Below, in pieces: positions 7,305-16,165 of a stretch of 64,000 bases of DNA. The number at the start of each line of letters is the position of its first letter. Within the stretch, counting starts at the first letter, position 1. A program made the translations under genes and the position numbers. Origin of the DNA: Persicimonas caeni (GTDB taxonomy: Bacteria > Myxococcota_A > Bradymonadia > Bradymonadales > Bradymonadaceae); contig NZ_CP041186.1 of NCBI RefSeq assembly GCF_006517175.1, positions 3,809,074 to 3,873,073 of the forward strand, in the 5' to 3' direction. Below the pieces are notes generated by a model that did not search any database, was not told the DNA's origin, and saw only the letters and a list, made by a program, of their open reading frames with translations.

Positions 7305-9827
7305 TCAATCTCCCGGAAGCTCGAGCTTGTCGGTGGTCTCGAATTTGAGGACTTCGACCTGATGGAGCAGGTAGACGGTGCGAAGCACCAGGTCTTTGCG
7401 GTCCTGTGAGCTCTCGTCGAGGATCGAGTTCAGGTTGCTGCCCGCGTCGAGCTGGGTCAGGATGCGAAGCTCGCGTGAACTCAACCGAAGTCGGTCGACG
7501 TCGACTGGCGCCCGCGTGGACTCGAAGATCGAGGTGTGTCGGCGCCCCTGATAAAACCCGTTGATCAGATCGAGGGGGATATACTCGCGGCAGGCCTGCA
7601 CAATCGTCGAGTAAGTGTCCAGCCCCAGCGGATAGCCCATCGTGTCGGGCTCTTGATTCTCGTAGTACCCGTAGTGACCCCGCGACCAGGTGAAGACGTC
7701 GAGCAGCTTCTCGCGCATTTGCTCGGCCAGAAGCTCGAAGATGTCGTGAGCCTCGACCGCGCCGATGGCGACCAGCGCGTCGCCCAGGCGTCCGCCCCAC
7801 TCGCTCAGCCGCGCCAGCGCTTCATCGAGCTGTGCCTGGGTGATGCGGTCGCGGCGGATCAAAAAGGAACCCAAGAGTTCCTCTTTCTTATTCGAGTCGA
7901 CCAAGATCGGCTCCCCGTCGCGCATGAAGATCGACTTTTCGACCGACCCGTCTTGGACGTGCAGTCGCCCGGTGGCCCCGGAGCGATGCAGACGTGCCAG
8001 GATGCGCGCAAACGGCACCCGCGACAATTCGCCCTCGTAGCTGGCGTATTGGCTGCGCAACTCCTCGATGGCCTGTTGCGCCGATTCGTCGTCGTGCATG
8101 GTCGCGTCGTCGGCCTCGTCGGGTACCGAAGGCGGCTCTTTGTCGACATCCGAGTCGTTGACCACGCTCGAGGTCATCTCGAAGGCGGCTCGGCTTCCCG
8201 TCTCGCGGGCGGTCGACTCGGAGAGTCCCCGGCTGAGCTGTTCGAGTGAGGAGACCGCGTCCTCGAGTTCCCTGGCGAGGTCGTGGTCTTCGGGCAGGGT
8301 CGTGGTCTCTCGGCCGACCTCCTCGGGCGCCGGTCCACGCAGGGTGTCGGGGCGATCCTCGTCGGCTTCGGAATCATCGGCGTCCGAGTCGTCTGTGTCG
8401 GCGTCCGAATCTTGCGGCTCGGCGGCCGGCGGCGCGTCCGCCTCCGAGGGGGCGTCGTCGGGCGCACCCTTTGGGTCGATCACCTCGTCGAGCTCGTCGA
8501 CCTGTTCGAGCGGCCGCCATGCACCGCCGTCGATGGAGACGCGGTCGCCCACGACTTCTTCCTGCTCGGAAACCAGGCCCACCAGCGTCTCGAGCCCCAT
8601 CGGCCCGTAGATCAGCCCGCTCGAATCGCGGTAGCGGTAGCGCTGGTCGTCGGTGGCGTCGAGCGTGGTATGCGATTCGTCGGCGGCATCGCTCTCGGCG
8701 GCATCGCTCTCGGCGGCCGACGACTCGTAGGCCTCGCTCATCGGCACCTGGTCGGCCATCTGCAGCGCCTTTTCGGCGGCGGGCGCGGGCGTCTTTTCGA
8801 GCGCCGGCTTCTCTTTGGGCGGTCGTTTCGCCTCGGCCATGAGCTGCTGCAGGCGCGGCTCGGCGCGCCGCTTCGTCTTCTCTTTTTCGATCTCGTCGGC
8901 GAACAGCCGGCGCATGAAGTTCGACAGGTCGGTGCCGGTGACCTTGATGCTGTGGTGGTAGCAGAAATCGACCAGCGCCTGGTAGAACTCGCCGGAGGTC
9001 TGGAAGCGCTCCTCGCGATGCTTGGTCAGCGCGCGCTGGACAATCGTGCGCAGATCTTGAGGCAGCGGCTCGGCCTTCTCGAGGCCTTTGGCGATGTCGG
9101 CGTCGCGTACCTGCAGCATCACCTCGAGGTCCGAGCTGCCCACAAAGAGCCGGCTCATGCTCAACGCCTCGAAGAAGACTACGCCGGCGGCGAAGACGTC
9201 GCTGCGCGCGTCGATCTCCTCGCCCATGACCTGCTCGGGGCTCATGTAGCCGACCTTGCCTTTGAGCGTGCCGCTCTCGGTCAAGGTGCGCTCGATGGCG
9301 GCCTTGGCTACCCCGAAGTCGCCCACTTTGACGTCGCCCGCGTAGCTGATCATGATATTCGACGGGCTGACGTCGCGGTGGATGATGTTCAAGTCCTCGC
9401 CGAACGGGTCTTTGGCGCGGTGGGCGAAGTTGAGCCCCTTGAGCATCTCCATGGTGATGAAGAGCACCAGGTTGAGCGGGATCTTGAGGTTGCGCTCGGC
9501 GCAACGCGCCAGCACCTCGAGCAAATCCTTGCCGAGCACGTACTCCATGGCGATGTAGTACTGCCCGTCGATCTCACCGAGATCGAAGACCTGCACGATG
9601 TTGGCGTGGTAGAGGCTGACCGCGATCTTGGCCTCGTTGATGAACATCTCGACGAATTCGCTGTCGTCGACGAGGCTGGGCAAGATCAACTTGATCGCGA
9701 ATTCTTTCTCGAAACCAGCCGCCCCAAAGGTCTTGGCGCGATAGATCTCGGCCATTCCCCCGGTGCCGATTTTACCCAGCAGGGCGTACCGCCCGAACTT
9801 CGTGCCTTCGCCGAAATGATCGACCAC
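7305..9827 (-). CDS. Ser/Thr protein kinase with GYF-like and DUF4388 domains
   Basis: An 840-residue Hanks-type kinase. The kinase domain covers about residues 13-290: GTGGMAEIYRA glycine loop, catalytic Lys in FAIKLILP, IIHRDVSPSN catalytic loop, VGDFGVAK and VGYMSPEQV. An acidic Ala/Glu-rich linker follows. Near 395-450 a GYF_2-like unit reads YRYRDSSGLIYGPMGLETL. A second very acidic linker leads to a DUF4388/PatA-N-like region from about 600 to the C-terminus (ELSRVPFARILARLHRSGATGRL). No membrane segment is seen, so it is probably cytoplasmic. It is convergent with the Mla operon, with only 18 bases between. Partner and substrate are unknown. HRDVSPSN in place of HRDLKPxN is common in myxobacterial kinases. 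Confidence 0.9.
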   Translation of the reverse strand: MVDHFGEGTKFGRYALLGKIGTGGMAEIYRAKTFGAAGFEKEFAIKLILPSLVDDSEFVEMFINEAKIAVSLYHANIVQVFDLGEIDGQYYIAMEYVLGKDLLEVLARCAERNLKIPLNLVLFITMEMLKGLNFAHRAKDPFGEDLNIIHRDVSPSNIMISYAGDVKVGDFGVAKAAIERTLTESGTLKGKVGYMSPEQVMGEEIDARSDVFAAGVVFFEALSMSRLFVGSSDLEVMLQVRDADIAKGLEKAEPLPQDLRTIVQRALTKHREERFQTSGEFYQALVDFCYHHSIKVTGTDLSNFMRRLFADEIEKEKTKRRAEPRLQQLMAEAKRPPKEKPALEKTPAPAAEKALQMADQVPMSEAYESSAAESDAAESDAADESHTTLDATDDQRYRYRDSSGLIYGPMGLETLVGLVSEQEEVVGDRVSIDGGAWRPLEQVDELDEVIDPKGAPDDAPSEADAPPAAEPQDSDADTDDSDADDSEADEDRPDTLRGPAPEEVGRETTTLPEDHDLARELEDAVSSLEQLSRGLSESTARETGSRAAFEMTSSVVNDSDVDKEPPSVPDEADDATMHDDESAQQAIEELRSQYASYEGELSRVPFARILARLHRSGATGRLHVQDGSVEKSIFMRDGEPILVDSNKKEELLGSFLIRRDRITQAQLDEALARLSEWGGRLGDALVAIGAVEAHDIFELLAEQMREKLLDVFTWSRGHYGYYENQEPDTMGYPLGLDTYSTIVQACREYIPLDLINGFYQGRRHTSIFESTRAPVDVDRLRLSSRELRILTQLDAGSNLNSILDESSQDRKDLVLRTVYLLHQVEVLKFETTDKLELPGD

Positions 9828-10061
9828 CAGTGTTGCCTATATGAGTCTATGGAGGTGCAATTTGCTTCCGCGGCGATGTTAGCACAACGGTTCGCCTACG
9901 GTCTACCGATCGCGCGTCGTCCCATCGGCTTGTGTGCCGACGGCTGCCGCGGCGCCGCCCACCATGCACCAGTTCCTCGCCACGCACCAGTTGCAAGATG
10001 GGCGCAACCGTGGAACTCTCCGCACAGTAGTTTGCAACGACGCGGCACGCACAGGAAGGTC

Positions 10062-10667
10062 ATGACCAAGCATCGTAGCCCAGATGAGCGCGCGACCCAG
10101 ATTCTGGACGCAGCGCGCGCTTGCTTTATGCGCAAAGGCTATTTTGCCACCAAGATGGACGAGATCGCCCGGGAGTCGGGCCTGTCGAAAGGGGGCATCT
10201 ATTTTCACTTCGACTCCAAGCGCGACATTTTTCGCAGCCTGGTCGAGCGCGAGTACAACCGCGACATGGAGTTCATCGACGGGGTCTTGGACGCCGAGAA
10301 CGATATTGCCACCATTTTGATCGGGCTGGGGGAGCATTTCGTGCAGCAATTCGCCGCGACCGACAAGCCGCGGTTTACCGCCATCATTGCCGAGATGGCC
10401 ATCCGCGACGAAGAGATCGACGAGATGGTCCAAGAGCTGCAAGAAAGCTATATCGGTCGATTGGCCAGCGTGTTGGAGCGTGCGATGGACGAGGGGCAGG
10501 TAAGACGGCTCCACGCCACCTCGGCGGCGACGCTGCTCAAGGCGATCATCGATGGGATTCAGGCGGGAATGGCCGTCGGCGGGAGTACCCCGGATCTCGA
10601 GAAGCTACTCGAGACGAGCATGGAGGTGCTCACCCGCGGACTGCTGACCGACGAGGCGCTCGGCTGA
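10062..10667 (+). CDS. TetR/AcrR-family transcriptional regulator
   Basis: A 201-residue one-component regulator. The N-terminal helix-turn-helix is plain: ATQILDAARACFMRKGYFATKMDEIA, then SGLSKGGIYFHFDSKRDIF at about residues 34-52. The C-terminal ligand domain resembles TetR_C_6-type regulators (LIGLGEHFVQQFAATDKPRFTAIIAEMA). The start is the ATG at 10062, set by AGGAAGG at 10053-10059. The frame is open far upstream, antisense to the kinase gene, but the protein homology begins here. The upstream gap 9828-10061 holds two direct copies of GCACCAGTT (9966, 9984; 18-bp period), which could be part of an operator. The ligand is unknown. Confidence 0.93.
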   Translation: MTKHRSPDERATQILDAARACFMRKGYFATKMDEIARESGLSKGGIYFHFDSKRDIFRSLVEREYNRDMEFIDGVLDAENDIATILIGLGEHFVQQFAATDKPRFTAIIAEMAIRDEEIDEMVQELQESYIGRLASVLERAMDEGQVRRLHATSAATLLKAIIDGIQAGMAVGGSTPDLEKLLETSMEVLTRGLLTDEALG

Positions 10668-10703
10668 GCGCGCTCGCCGTCGGAGTGGGAGGGCGCTGCT
10701 CTA

Positions 10704-10916
10704 CTACTTGTTCTCGGCAGGCTGCTCGGCGCCCTCGTTGGCTTCTTCGGCCGGCGGGGCGGGCTTCGCTCCATCGGGAGCGCCTTCGGTCTGCGCTGCT
10801 TCGCCGCCGTGGGCCGGGCCGTGGCTGCCGGCCTGTGCGATGAAGCTTCCGATGGCGACCACGATCACGATCGCCACCAGCCCGCCAAAGATTCCCTGAA
10901 TGACTTCCTTACCCAT
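10704..10916 (-). CDS. Small single-pass membrane protein with Ala/Pro/Glu-rich tail
   Basis: Hypothetical protein of 70 residues. Residues 8-28 form one hydrophobic helix (IFGGLVAIVIVVAIGSFIAQA) and the rest is a low-complexity Gly/Ala/Pro/Glu tail. A GAGAAAGG-like ribosome site lies about 8 bases upstream of the ATG on the minus strand. It is convergent with the TetR gene, 36 bases apart. No family is recognised. The reading frame is supported by membrane-helix composition and the ribosome site only. Confidence 0.6.
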   Translation of the reverse strand: MGKEVIQGIFGGLVAIVIVVAIGSFIAQAGSHGPAHGGEAAQTEGAPDGAKPAPPAEEANEGAEQPAENK

Positions 10917-11048
10917 TTTTCGTGCCTTTCTCGTTGCCTAAACTCTAGCCAGCCGTGATTTGCCGCCGCACGCTATTATATTCGCGCCACGGTTGCAACG
11001 GTTGTCGTGTCCCTGCCCACCCGAGACCCCATAACCCCGAACAAATCT

Positions 11049-11810
11049 ATGTCCGAACAAGCCCAAGCCGAAGAAAAACGCCTCACTCACGCCGAATCGG
11101 CGCGCACCATGCTCGCCGCAGCCCGTCGAGGCGTGCTCTCGACGCTCGAGTCCGAAGAAGGGCACCCCTATGGATCGTTGGCCGAATTCGTGGCCACCGA
11201 TGAAGGGGATGCGATCTTCTTGCTGAGCGATCTGGCCGAGCATACCCACAACTTCAAGGCCGACGCACGCGCCTCGCTCTTCATCGCTCCGGGCATGGCC
11301 GACGGCCGCCCTCTGGCGCTCGAGCGGGTCACCCTCGTGGGCGAGATCGAGCCGGTCGAGGACCGCGACGCCTACCGCGACGCTTATCTGGAGGCCCACC
11401 CGCACGCCGCCGGCTACATCGACTTTTCCGACTTCGCCTTCTGGCGCCTGCGCGTCGAGAAGGCGCGGTATATCGGCGGTTTCGGCCGCATGAGCTGGGT
11501 CGGCGAAGAGGCCTACCGCGCCGCCTCGCCCGACGCGATCGCGCTGGGCTCCGCCGGCGCCGTCGAGCACATGAACGACGACCACACCGACGCGATCCTC
11601 GACTACGTGCGCGCCTTCTCCGACATCGAAGCGCCCACGAGCGCCCGCATGGTCGCCCTCGACCGCTACGGCTTCGACATTCAGGCGGCCACCGAAGACG
11701 GCCGCGAGCGCGTGGTGCGCGTGCACTTCGACGCGCCTCTCCGCGGGCCCGGACAGGTCAGAAAGGCGATGGTCGAAATGGTGCAAAAGGCGCGGGCTCA
11801 GCTCAGCTGA
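11049..11810 (+). CDS. HugZ-like pyridoxamine 5'-phosphate oxidase-family FMN-binding protein
   Basis: A 253-residue protein with a split-barrel FMN-binding domain at the N-terminus (ESARTMLAAARRGVLSTLESEEGHPYGSLAEFV, through RVTLVGEIEPVED) and a DUF2470-type C-terminal domain (GAVEHMNDDHTDAILDYVRAF; ARMVALDRYGFDI). This two-domain layout is that of HugZ/HutZ-like proteins that bind or degrade heme. The start chosen is the ATG at 11049; an in-frame start at 11007 would add 14 residues without support. It stands alone between the small membrane protein and the cysteine-repeat gene. The heme role is known for some family members and is only inferred here. Confidence 0.85.
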   Translation: MSEQAQAEEKRLTHAESARTMLAAARRGVLSTLESEEGHPYGSLAEFVATDEGDAIFLLSDLAEHTHNFKADARASLFIAPGMADGRPLALERVTLVGEIEPVEDRDAYRDAYLEAHPHAAGYIDFSDFAFWRLRVEKARYIGGFGRMSWVGEEAYRAASPDAIALGSAGAVEHMNDDHTDAILDYVRAFSDIEAPTSARMVALDRYGFDIQAATEDGRERVVRVHFDAPLRGPGQVRKAMVEMVQKARAQLS

Positions 11811-11872
11811 CCGGAAGCCGGCGCCCGCGACCGAAACCGGGCGTCGATCTTCAAGTCTCTGCGCGCGCTAAT

Positions 11873-11901
11873 TTGATGCTCCTAACCCCGTGTGGTAGGG
11901 T
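11873..11901 (+). promoter_or_regulatory. Candidate promoter of the cysteine-repeat lipoprotein gene
   Basis: TTGATG at 11873-11878 and TAGGGT at 11896-11901 are 17 bases apart, and the ATG follows at 11950. It has the same form as the TTG-N17-TAGGCT elements at 871, 40482 and 52617. Confidence 0.4.
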
Positions 11902-11949
11902 GTACGCCGTCTGAGATCCTAAATTTTCACGGCGTACTGAGGCCCTACA

Positions 11950-14900
11950 ATGTCTCGACGTAGATTTTTACCTTTCGCATTTCTGCTCGCGCTTTTCGCG
12001 CTCTTGCTGCTCAACAGTTGCGGGCGATCGGTGCTCGGAGATCGCTGTCAAACCGACGCCGACTGTGACGCCGGAGCCCAGTGCATCGGCAACTACTGTT
12101 CGCAGCCGGTCGCGTGTATCGACTCGACCGATTGCGCCGACGGCGAGATTTGCCGCGCCGGGGTGTGCACCGTGCCGGTCGATTCGTGCACGGTCGATAG
12201 CGATTGCGACGAGGGCGAAGTCTGCGTCGACGGCGCCTGCCAGATCGACGAGGTCTGCCAGACCGACGCCGACTGTGACGAGGGCGAGGTCTGCAACGCC
12301 GACACCGGCCAGTGCGTCGGCAGCGAGTGTGAGGACGACTTCGACTGCAGCTTCGGTGAAGTCTGTGTCGACGGCGTGTGCGAAGACGACTGCGCCTGCG
12401 CGACCGACGAGGATTGCCCGTTCGGCTACGTCTGCGACGGCTGTGAATGCCGCCAGCGCGGCGAGTGCACGAGCGACCAGGATTGCGCGGACGGCGAATA
12501 CTGCAACGCCGACAATATCTGCGTGGAGATCCCGCCGGAGTGCGAGATCGACGACGACTGCACCGACGGCATGATCTGCGAAGACGGAAGCTGCCGGCTC
12601 GGCTGTCGTCAAGACCGCGACTGCCCGCCCACGACCGTCTGTGAAGACGGCGTGTGCGTGGCCGAGTGCTTCGAGAACTCCGATTGTCCCAACGATGAAA
12701 TCTGCCGCGACAACGTCTGCGTGGTCGCCGAGTGCCAGGCCGACGCCGACTGTGGCCTTGGTGGCACCTGTAACGACGGCACGTGCGAATACGATCGCTG
12801 CCAGAGCGACACCGACTGCGACGCCGGCGAGCAGTGCGCCGACGGGATCTGCATCCCCCGAGAGCCGCCCGCGTGCGTCGACGACCGCGACTGCGCGATG
12901 GACGAGTTCTGCAACGAGGCCGGCGAGTGCGAGTTGATCGCTCCCGATTGCGTGCTCGACAGCGATTGCGACCCCGGCGAAGTCTGCATCGATGGGCGCT
13001 GCCTGACCGACGTGGAGTGCCGCATCGACGAGGATTGTGGTCCCAATCAGGTCTGTGTGAGCAACGCCTGCGAGCCGGCGGGCTCCTGCCAGGCCGACAG
13101 CGACTGCGGCCCGGCCGAGCGCTGCATCGGTGGGAGCTGCTTCTTCGTCGGTGATTGTCGCGGCGACGACGACTGTCGCCCCGACGAGATCTGCAACGAG
13201 AGCTTCCGCTGCGAGCGCGTCGATTCGTGCGACAACATCTCTTGCCCGCCCGATACGGTCTGTCAGGACGGCCAGTGCATCCCGACCAGTCAGTGTCAGA
13301 TTGACGCCGATTGCCCGGCCGACTTCCTGTGCGATCCGGCCACTGGCCAGTGCGTGCCACGTCCGCCGCAGTGCCAGATCGACGCGGATTGCCCCGGTGA
13401 CGAATCGTGCGTCAACAACCAGTGCGTCTTCACCGGCGACTGCCGCAGCGACTCCGACTGTCGCACCGGCGAGGTCTGCCAGAACAACTTCTGCACCAAC
13501 CCGGGCGGCTGCAGCCGTGACTCCGATTGCCCCTCCGGCGAAGAGTGTGAGCCGATCTCGCGCACCTGTCAGCCCGAGGTCGATTGCACCAGCGACGCCG
13601 ACTGTCAGCAGGGCTTCCAGTGCATCGGCGACCGATGCGTCGATGTGCGCCAATGCACCAGCGACGCCGACTGCCCGACCGGCGCGGTCTGCAACGATTT
13701 CTTCTGCCAGCCTGCGCCCGAGTGCCGCGTCGACAGTGATTGCCCGCAGGGCCAGCGCTGCGACCTGAATAACTGCGTGGCCCAAAGCTGCACCGACGCC
13801 AACGACTGCCCGCCCGCCTGGCAGTGCATCGCCCAGCGCTGCGCGCCGCCGCTGTTGTGCCAGAGCGACTCGGACTGCCCGCTGCCCAGCATGCAGTGCA
13901 TCAACAACACCTGCCAGGATCCCACCGGCTGCCAGAGCGACGCCGAGTGCCCCGGGCCGACCAGCTGCGTGGCTGGTCAGTGCCTGCCGGTGCCGCCGGC
14001 CAACTGCCAGACCGACGCCGACTGCCCCAGCGGGCGCATCTGTGAGTTCGGCTTCTGCATCCGTCCCCCCGGCGAGTGCCAGTTCGACAGCGACTGCGGC
14101 CCCAACGAGCGCTGCCTGAATTACCAGTGCCAGTTCGTGCCCGAGTGCAGCGCCGACAGCGATTGCGCTCAGGGCGAAAGCTGCGTCAACGGCACGTGTC
14201 AGTCCACCGCCCAGTGCACCACCGACAGCGACTGCGCGCTCGGCGAGACCTGCGACAGCGGCCAATGTGTGCCGCAGCCCGGGTGCACCACCGACAACGA
14301 GTGCGCCGACGGCGAAATCTGCCAGAACGGCCGCTGCGGGCCGGGCTGCCGCATCGACGCCGACTGTGAGTCGGGCTTCGAATGCTCTCCCAGTAGCAAT
14401 ACCTGCGAGCCGATCACCTCGCAGTGTGTCGACGACGCCGACTGCCCCACCGGTGAGGTCTGCGACCGCGGTGTGTGCATCCCCTCGAACAATCAGTGCA
14501 CGAGCGACGCCGACTGCCCCACCGGCACCGAATGCCTGGCCGGGCAGTGCAAGACGCCGCCGGCTTGCCGAAACGACAGCGACTGCTCGAGCGGCGAACG
14601 CTGCGACTTGTTCAGCGGCGAGTGCATCGCCGACACCACCTGCTCGACCGACAGCGACTGCCCCACCGGTCAGTTGTGCATCGGCGACCAGTGCAGCCAG
14701 GTCTCCGGCTGCCAGACCGACAATGACTGCCCGTCGGGCACCGAGTGCCGCAACAACGTCTGCCTGATCGCCGGCGACTGCCAGAGCGACAGCGACTGCG
14801 GCGCCAACGAGCGCTGCGAGTTCCAGTACTGCCAGCCGACGACCTGTCAGAGTGACAGCGACTGCGCCAACACCTTCCAGTGCCTGGCCAACCGCTGCGT

Positions 14901-15267
14901 GCTCGGACCCTACTGTGGTCAAGACAGCGACTGCCCGAACCCGTCGCAGTGCATCAACAACACCTGTCAGAACCCGGGCGGCTGCACCGCCGACAGCGAC
15001 TGCCCCTCCGGTCAGTACTGCTGGGCCGGTGCCTGCTACGCCATCCCCGCGCCCGAGTGCTCGGTCGATGCCGACTGCGGCCCCAATCAGGAGTGCAATT
15101 ACGGCTTCTGCCAGGACACCTCGGTGCAGTCATGCCGCATCAACTCCGACTGCCCCACCGGCGAGTTGTGCGTCAACGGCACCTGCCAGTCGGGCACCCA
15201 GTGCCTCGACGACGGCGACTGCAACTTCAACGAAGTCTGCCGCGGCGGCCAATGCGTGGTCCCTTAA
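11950..15267 (+). CDS. Giant lipoprotein of 46 tandem four-cysteine repeats
   Basis: A 1105-residue secreted lipoprotein: signal peptide of 24 residues with lipobox L-N-S-C, then almost nothing but repeats. By hand I count 46 units of about 23 residues with the pattern C-x4-D-C-x5-6-C-x3-5-C, typified by CQTDADCDEGEVC. Unit 18 (CDNISCPPDTVC) is shortened. Nearly all units carry Asp before the second Cys, giving roughly 184 cysteines and a highly acidic chain. It resembles Dickkopf-like or EB-type cysteine-rich repeat families in spacing, but no enzymatic domain is present. Early units are acidic (DEGEVC), later ones Pro/Thr/Ser-rich (CPTG). It is probably a disulfide-rich surface rod; calcium or metal binding is possible. 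A perfect terminator follows at 15301. Confidence 0.92.
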   Translation: MSRRRFLPFAFLLALFALLLLNSCGRSVLGDRCQTDADCDAGAQCIGNYCSQPVACIDSTDCADGEICRAGVCTVPVDSCTVDSDCDEGEVCVDGACQIDEVCQTDADCDEGEVCNADTGQCVGSECEDDFDCSFGEVCVDGVCEDDCACATDEDCPFGYVCDGCECRQRGECTSDQDCADGEYCNADNICVEIPPECEIDDDCTDGMICEDGSCRLGCRQDRDCPPTTVCEDGVCVAECFENSDCPNDEICRDNVCVVAECQADADCGLGGTCNDGTCEYDRCQSDTDCDAGEQCADGICIPREPPACVDDRDCAMDEFCNEAGECELIAPDCVLDSDCDPGEVCIDGRCLTDVECRIDEDCGPNQVCVSNACEPAGSCQADSDCGPAERCIGGSCFFVGDCRGDDDCRPDEICNESFRCERVDSCDNISCPPDTVCQDGQCIPTSQCQIDADCPADFLCDPATGQCVPRPPQCQIDADCPGDESCVNNQCVFTGDCRSDSDCRTGEVCQNNFCTNPGGCSRDSDCPSGEECEPISRTCQPEVDCTSDADCQQGFQCIGDRCVDVRQCTSDADCPTGAVCNDFFCQPAPECRVDSDCPQGQRCDLNNCVAQSCTDANDCPPAWQCIAQRCAPPLLCQSDSDCPLPSMQCINNTCQDPTGCQSDAECPGPTSCVAGQCLPVPPANCQTDADCPSGRICEFGFCIRPPGECQFDSDCGPNERCLNYQCQFVPECSADSDCAQGESCVNGTCQSTAQCTTDSDCALGETCDSGQCVPQPGCTTDNECADGEICQNGRCGPGCRIDADCESGFECSPSSNTCEPITSQCVDDADCPTGEVCDRGVCIPSNNQCTSDADCPTGTECLAGQCKTPPACRNDSDCSSGERCDLFSGECIADTTCSTDSDCPTGQLCIGDQCSQVSGCQTDNDCPSGTECRNNVCLIAGDCQSDSDCGANERCEFQYCQPTTCQSDSDCANTFQCLANRCVLGPYCGQDSDCPNPSQCINNTCQNPGGCTADSDCPSGQYCWAGACYAIPAPECSVDADCGPNQECNYGFCQDTSVQSCRINSDCPTGELCVNGTCQSGTQCLDDGDCNFNEVCRGGQCVVP

Positions 15268-15300
15268 GGTTGCTTGTCGGCTATAAACTGCGCTAATAGC

Positions 15301-15340
15301 AAAGCGCCCGTCGGAATGGACCGACGGGCGCTTTGTTTTT
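15301..15340 (+). terminator. Strong intrinsic terminator after the cysteine-repeat gene
   Basis: Perfect 14-bp stem AAAGCGCCCGTCGG / CCGACGGGCGCTTT (15301-15314 with 15321-15334), loop AATGGA, followed by GTTTTT. It lies 33 bases after the stop codon. Confidence 0.95.
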
Positions 15341-15366
15341 GCTTCTTGCTGTGCTTCGCAGCCTTC

Positions 15367-15395
15367 GAGAACCAAGAACCAAGAGCCAAGAACCG
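15367..15395. repeat. Short direct-repeat cluster (AACCAAG heptamers), copy 2
   Basis: Four heptamer-like units between the terminator and queE. The first 18 bases (GAGAACCAAGAACCAAGA) are identical to the cluster at 848-869; this copy has an extra, slightly diverged unit. It ends 33 bases before the queE start. Confidence 0.6.
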
Positions 15396-15427
15396 AAAAG
15401 CAGTTGCTTGCAGTAAGGCGTACCGCG

Positions 15428-16066
15428 ATGAAGGACGACCAGCTACGTTTAACCGAAATCTTCTACAGCATCCAAGGCGAGTCCACGCGCGCCGGGCTAC
15501 CGTGCGTCTTTGTGCGGCTGTCGCGTTGCAATCTGCGCTGCTCGTGGTGCGACACCCCCTACTCGTTCAAAGGGGGCGACAAGAAGAGCCTTGACGACAT
15601 CGTCGCCCAGGTCGAGAGCTACGGCTGTAACTTGGTCGAGATCACCGGCGGAGAGCCGCTACTGCAGCCCGACGTCCATCCGCTGATGACACGGTTGTGC
15701 GACGAGGGCTACGAGGTGCTCATCGAGACGTCCGGGTCGCTCGACATCGCGCCGATCGACGATCGGGTGCGCGTGATCATGGACCTGAAGGCGCCGGGCA
15801 GTGGCGAGGTGGAGAAGAACCTGTGGGAGAATATCGCCGAGCTCAAGCCGACGGATGAGGTCAAAATCGTGGTGCTCGATCGGCAGGACTTCGACTGGGC
15901 GGTCGAGGCCTGCCGCGAGCACGAGCTGTTCGAGCGTGTCGATGAGGTCCACTTCTCGCCGGTGCACGGCGAACTCGACTCGAACACGCTGGCGAATTGG
16001 ATCTTGGAGGAGAGGCTTCCGGTCAGGCTGAACTTGCAGATCCACAAGTTCATGGGGGTAGAGTGA
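15428..16066 (+). CDS. queE: 7-carboxy-7-deazaguanine synthase
   Basis: Radical-SAM enzyme that converts 6-carboxy-tetrahydropterin to 7-carboxy-7-deazaguanine in queuosine biosynthesis. Of 212 residues, the N-terminus reads LTEIFYSIQGESTRAGLPCVFVRL, the family signature, followed by the cluster motif C-N-L-R-C-S-W-C at about 38-45 and the SAM-binding ITGGEPLLQ. ATG at 15428 is chosen because this is where homology begins; an in-frame start at 15404 lies upstream. The protein is the length usual for the short QueE type. No other queuosine gene is nearby. Its 3' end abuts a degenerate copy of the nested-hairpin element at 16070. Confidence 0.95.
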   Translation: MKDDQLRLTEIFYSIQGESTRAGLPCVFVRLSRCNLRCSWCDTPYSFKGGDKKSLDDIVAQVESYGCNLVEITGGEPLLQPDVHPLMTRLCDEGYEVLIETSGSLDIAPIDDRVRVIMDLKAPGSGEVEKNLWENIAELKPTDEVKIVVLDRQDFDWAVEACREHELFERVDEVHFSPVHGELDSNTLANWILEERLPVRLNLQIHKFMGVE

Positions 16067-16069
16067 CGA

Positions 16070-16163
16070 CTATTTGAGCTGACAAAGTACGATTTGGGGG
16101 CTGCCGCACTGGATATCCGTGCAAAATCACGACCCTCAAATTGTAGTTTGTCTGCCGCAATAG
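16070..16163. repeat. Nested-hairpin intergenic element, degenerate copy C
   Basis: A 94-bp stretch filling the gap between the convergent queE and IHF genes. It begins CTATTTGAG, ends CAATAG, and contains the motif ACGACCCTCAAATTGTAGTTTG (16129-16150), with ACGATTTGGGGG as the opposing arm. The same motif recurs in copies A (29005) and B (35559). The small GAGGGCG hairpin and the conserved tail of the other copies are missing. It may work as a bidirectional terminator. Confidence 0.7.
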
Positions 16164-16165
16164 AC

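Noticed and set aside
8283-10061. Long N-terminal extension of the TetR gene
   Set aside because: It runs antisense through the kinase gene, and TetR homology plus AGGAAGG place the start at 10062.
11968-14922. 984-residue open frame antisense to the cysteine-repeat gene
   Set aside because: It is the mirror of a regular GAC/TGC-rich repeat; its product is low-complexity Ala/Val and matches no family, while the plus strand has a signal peptide and regular cysteines.
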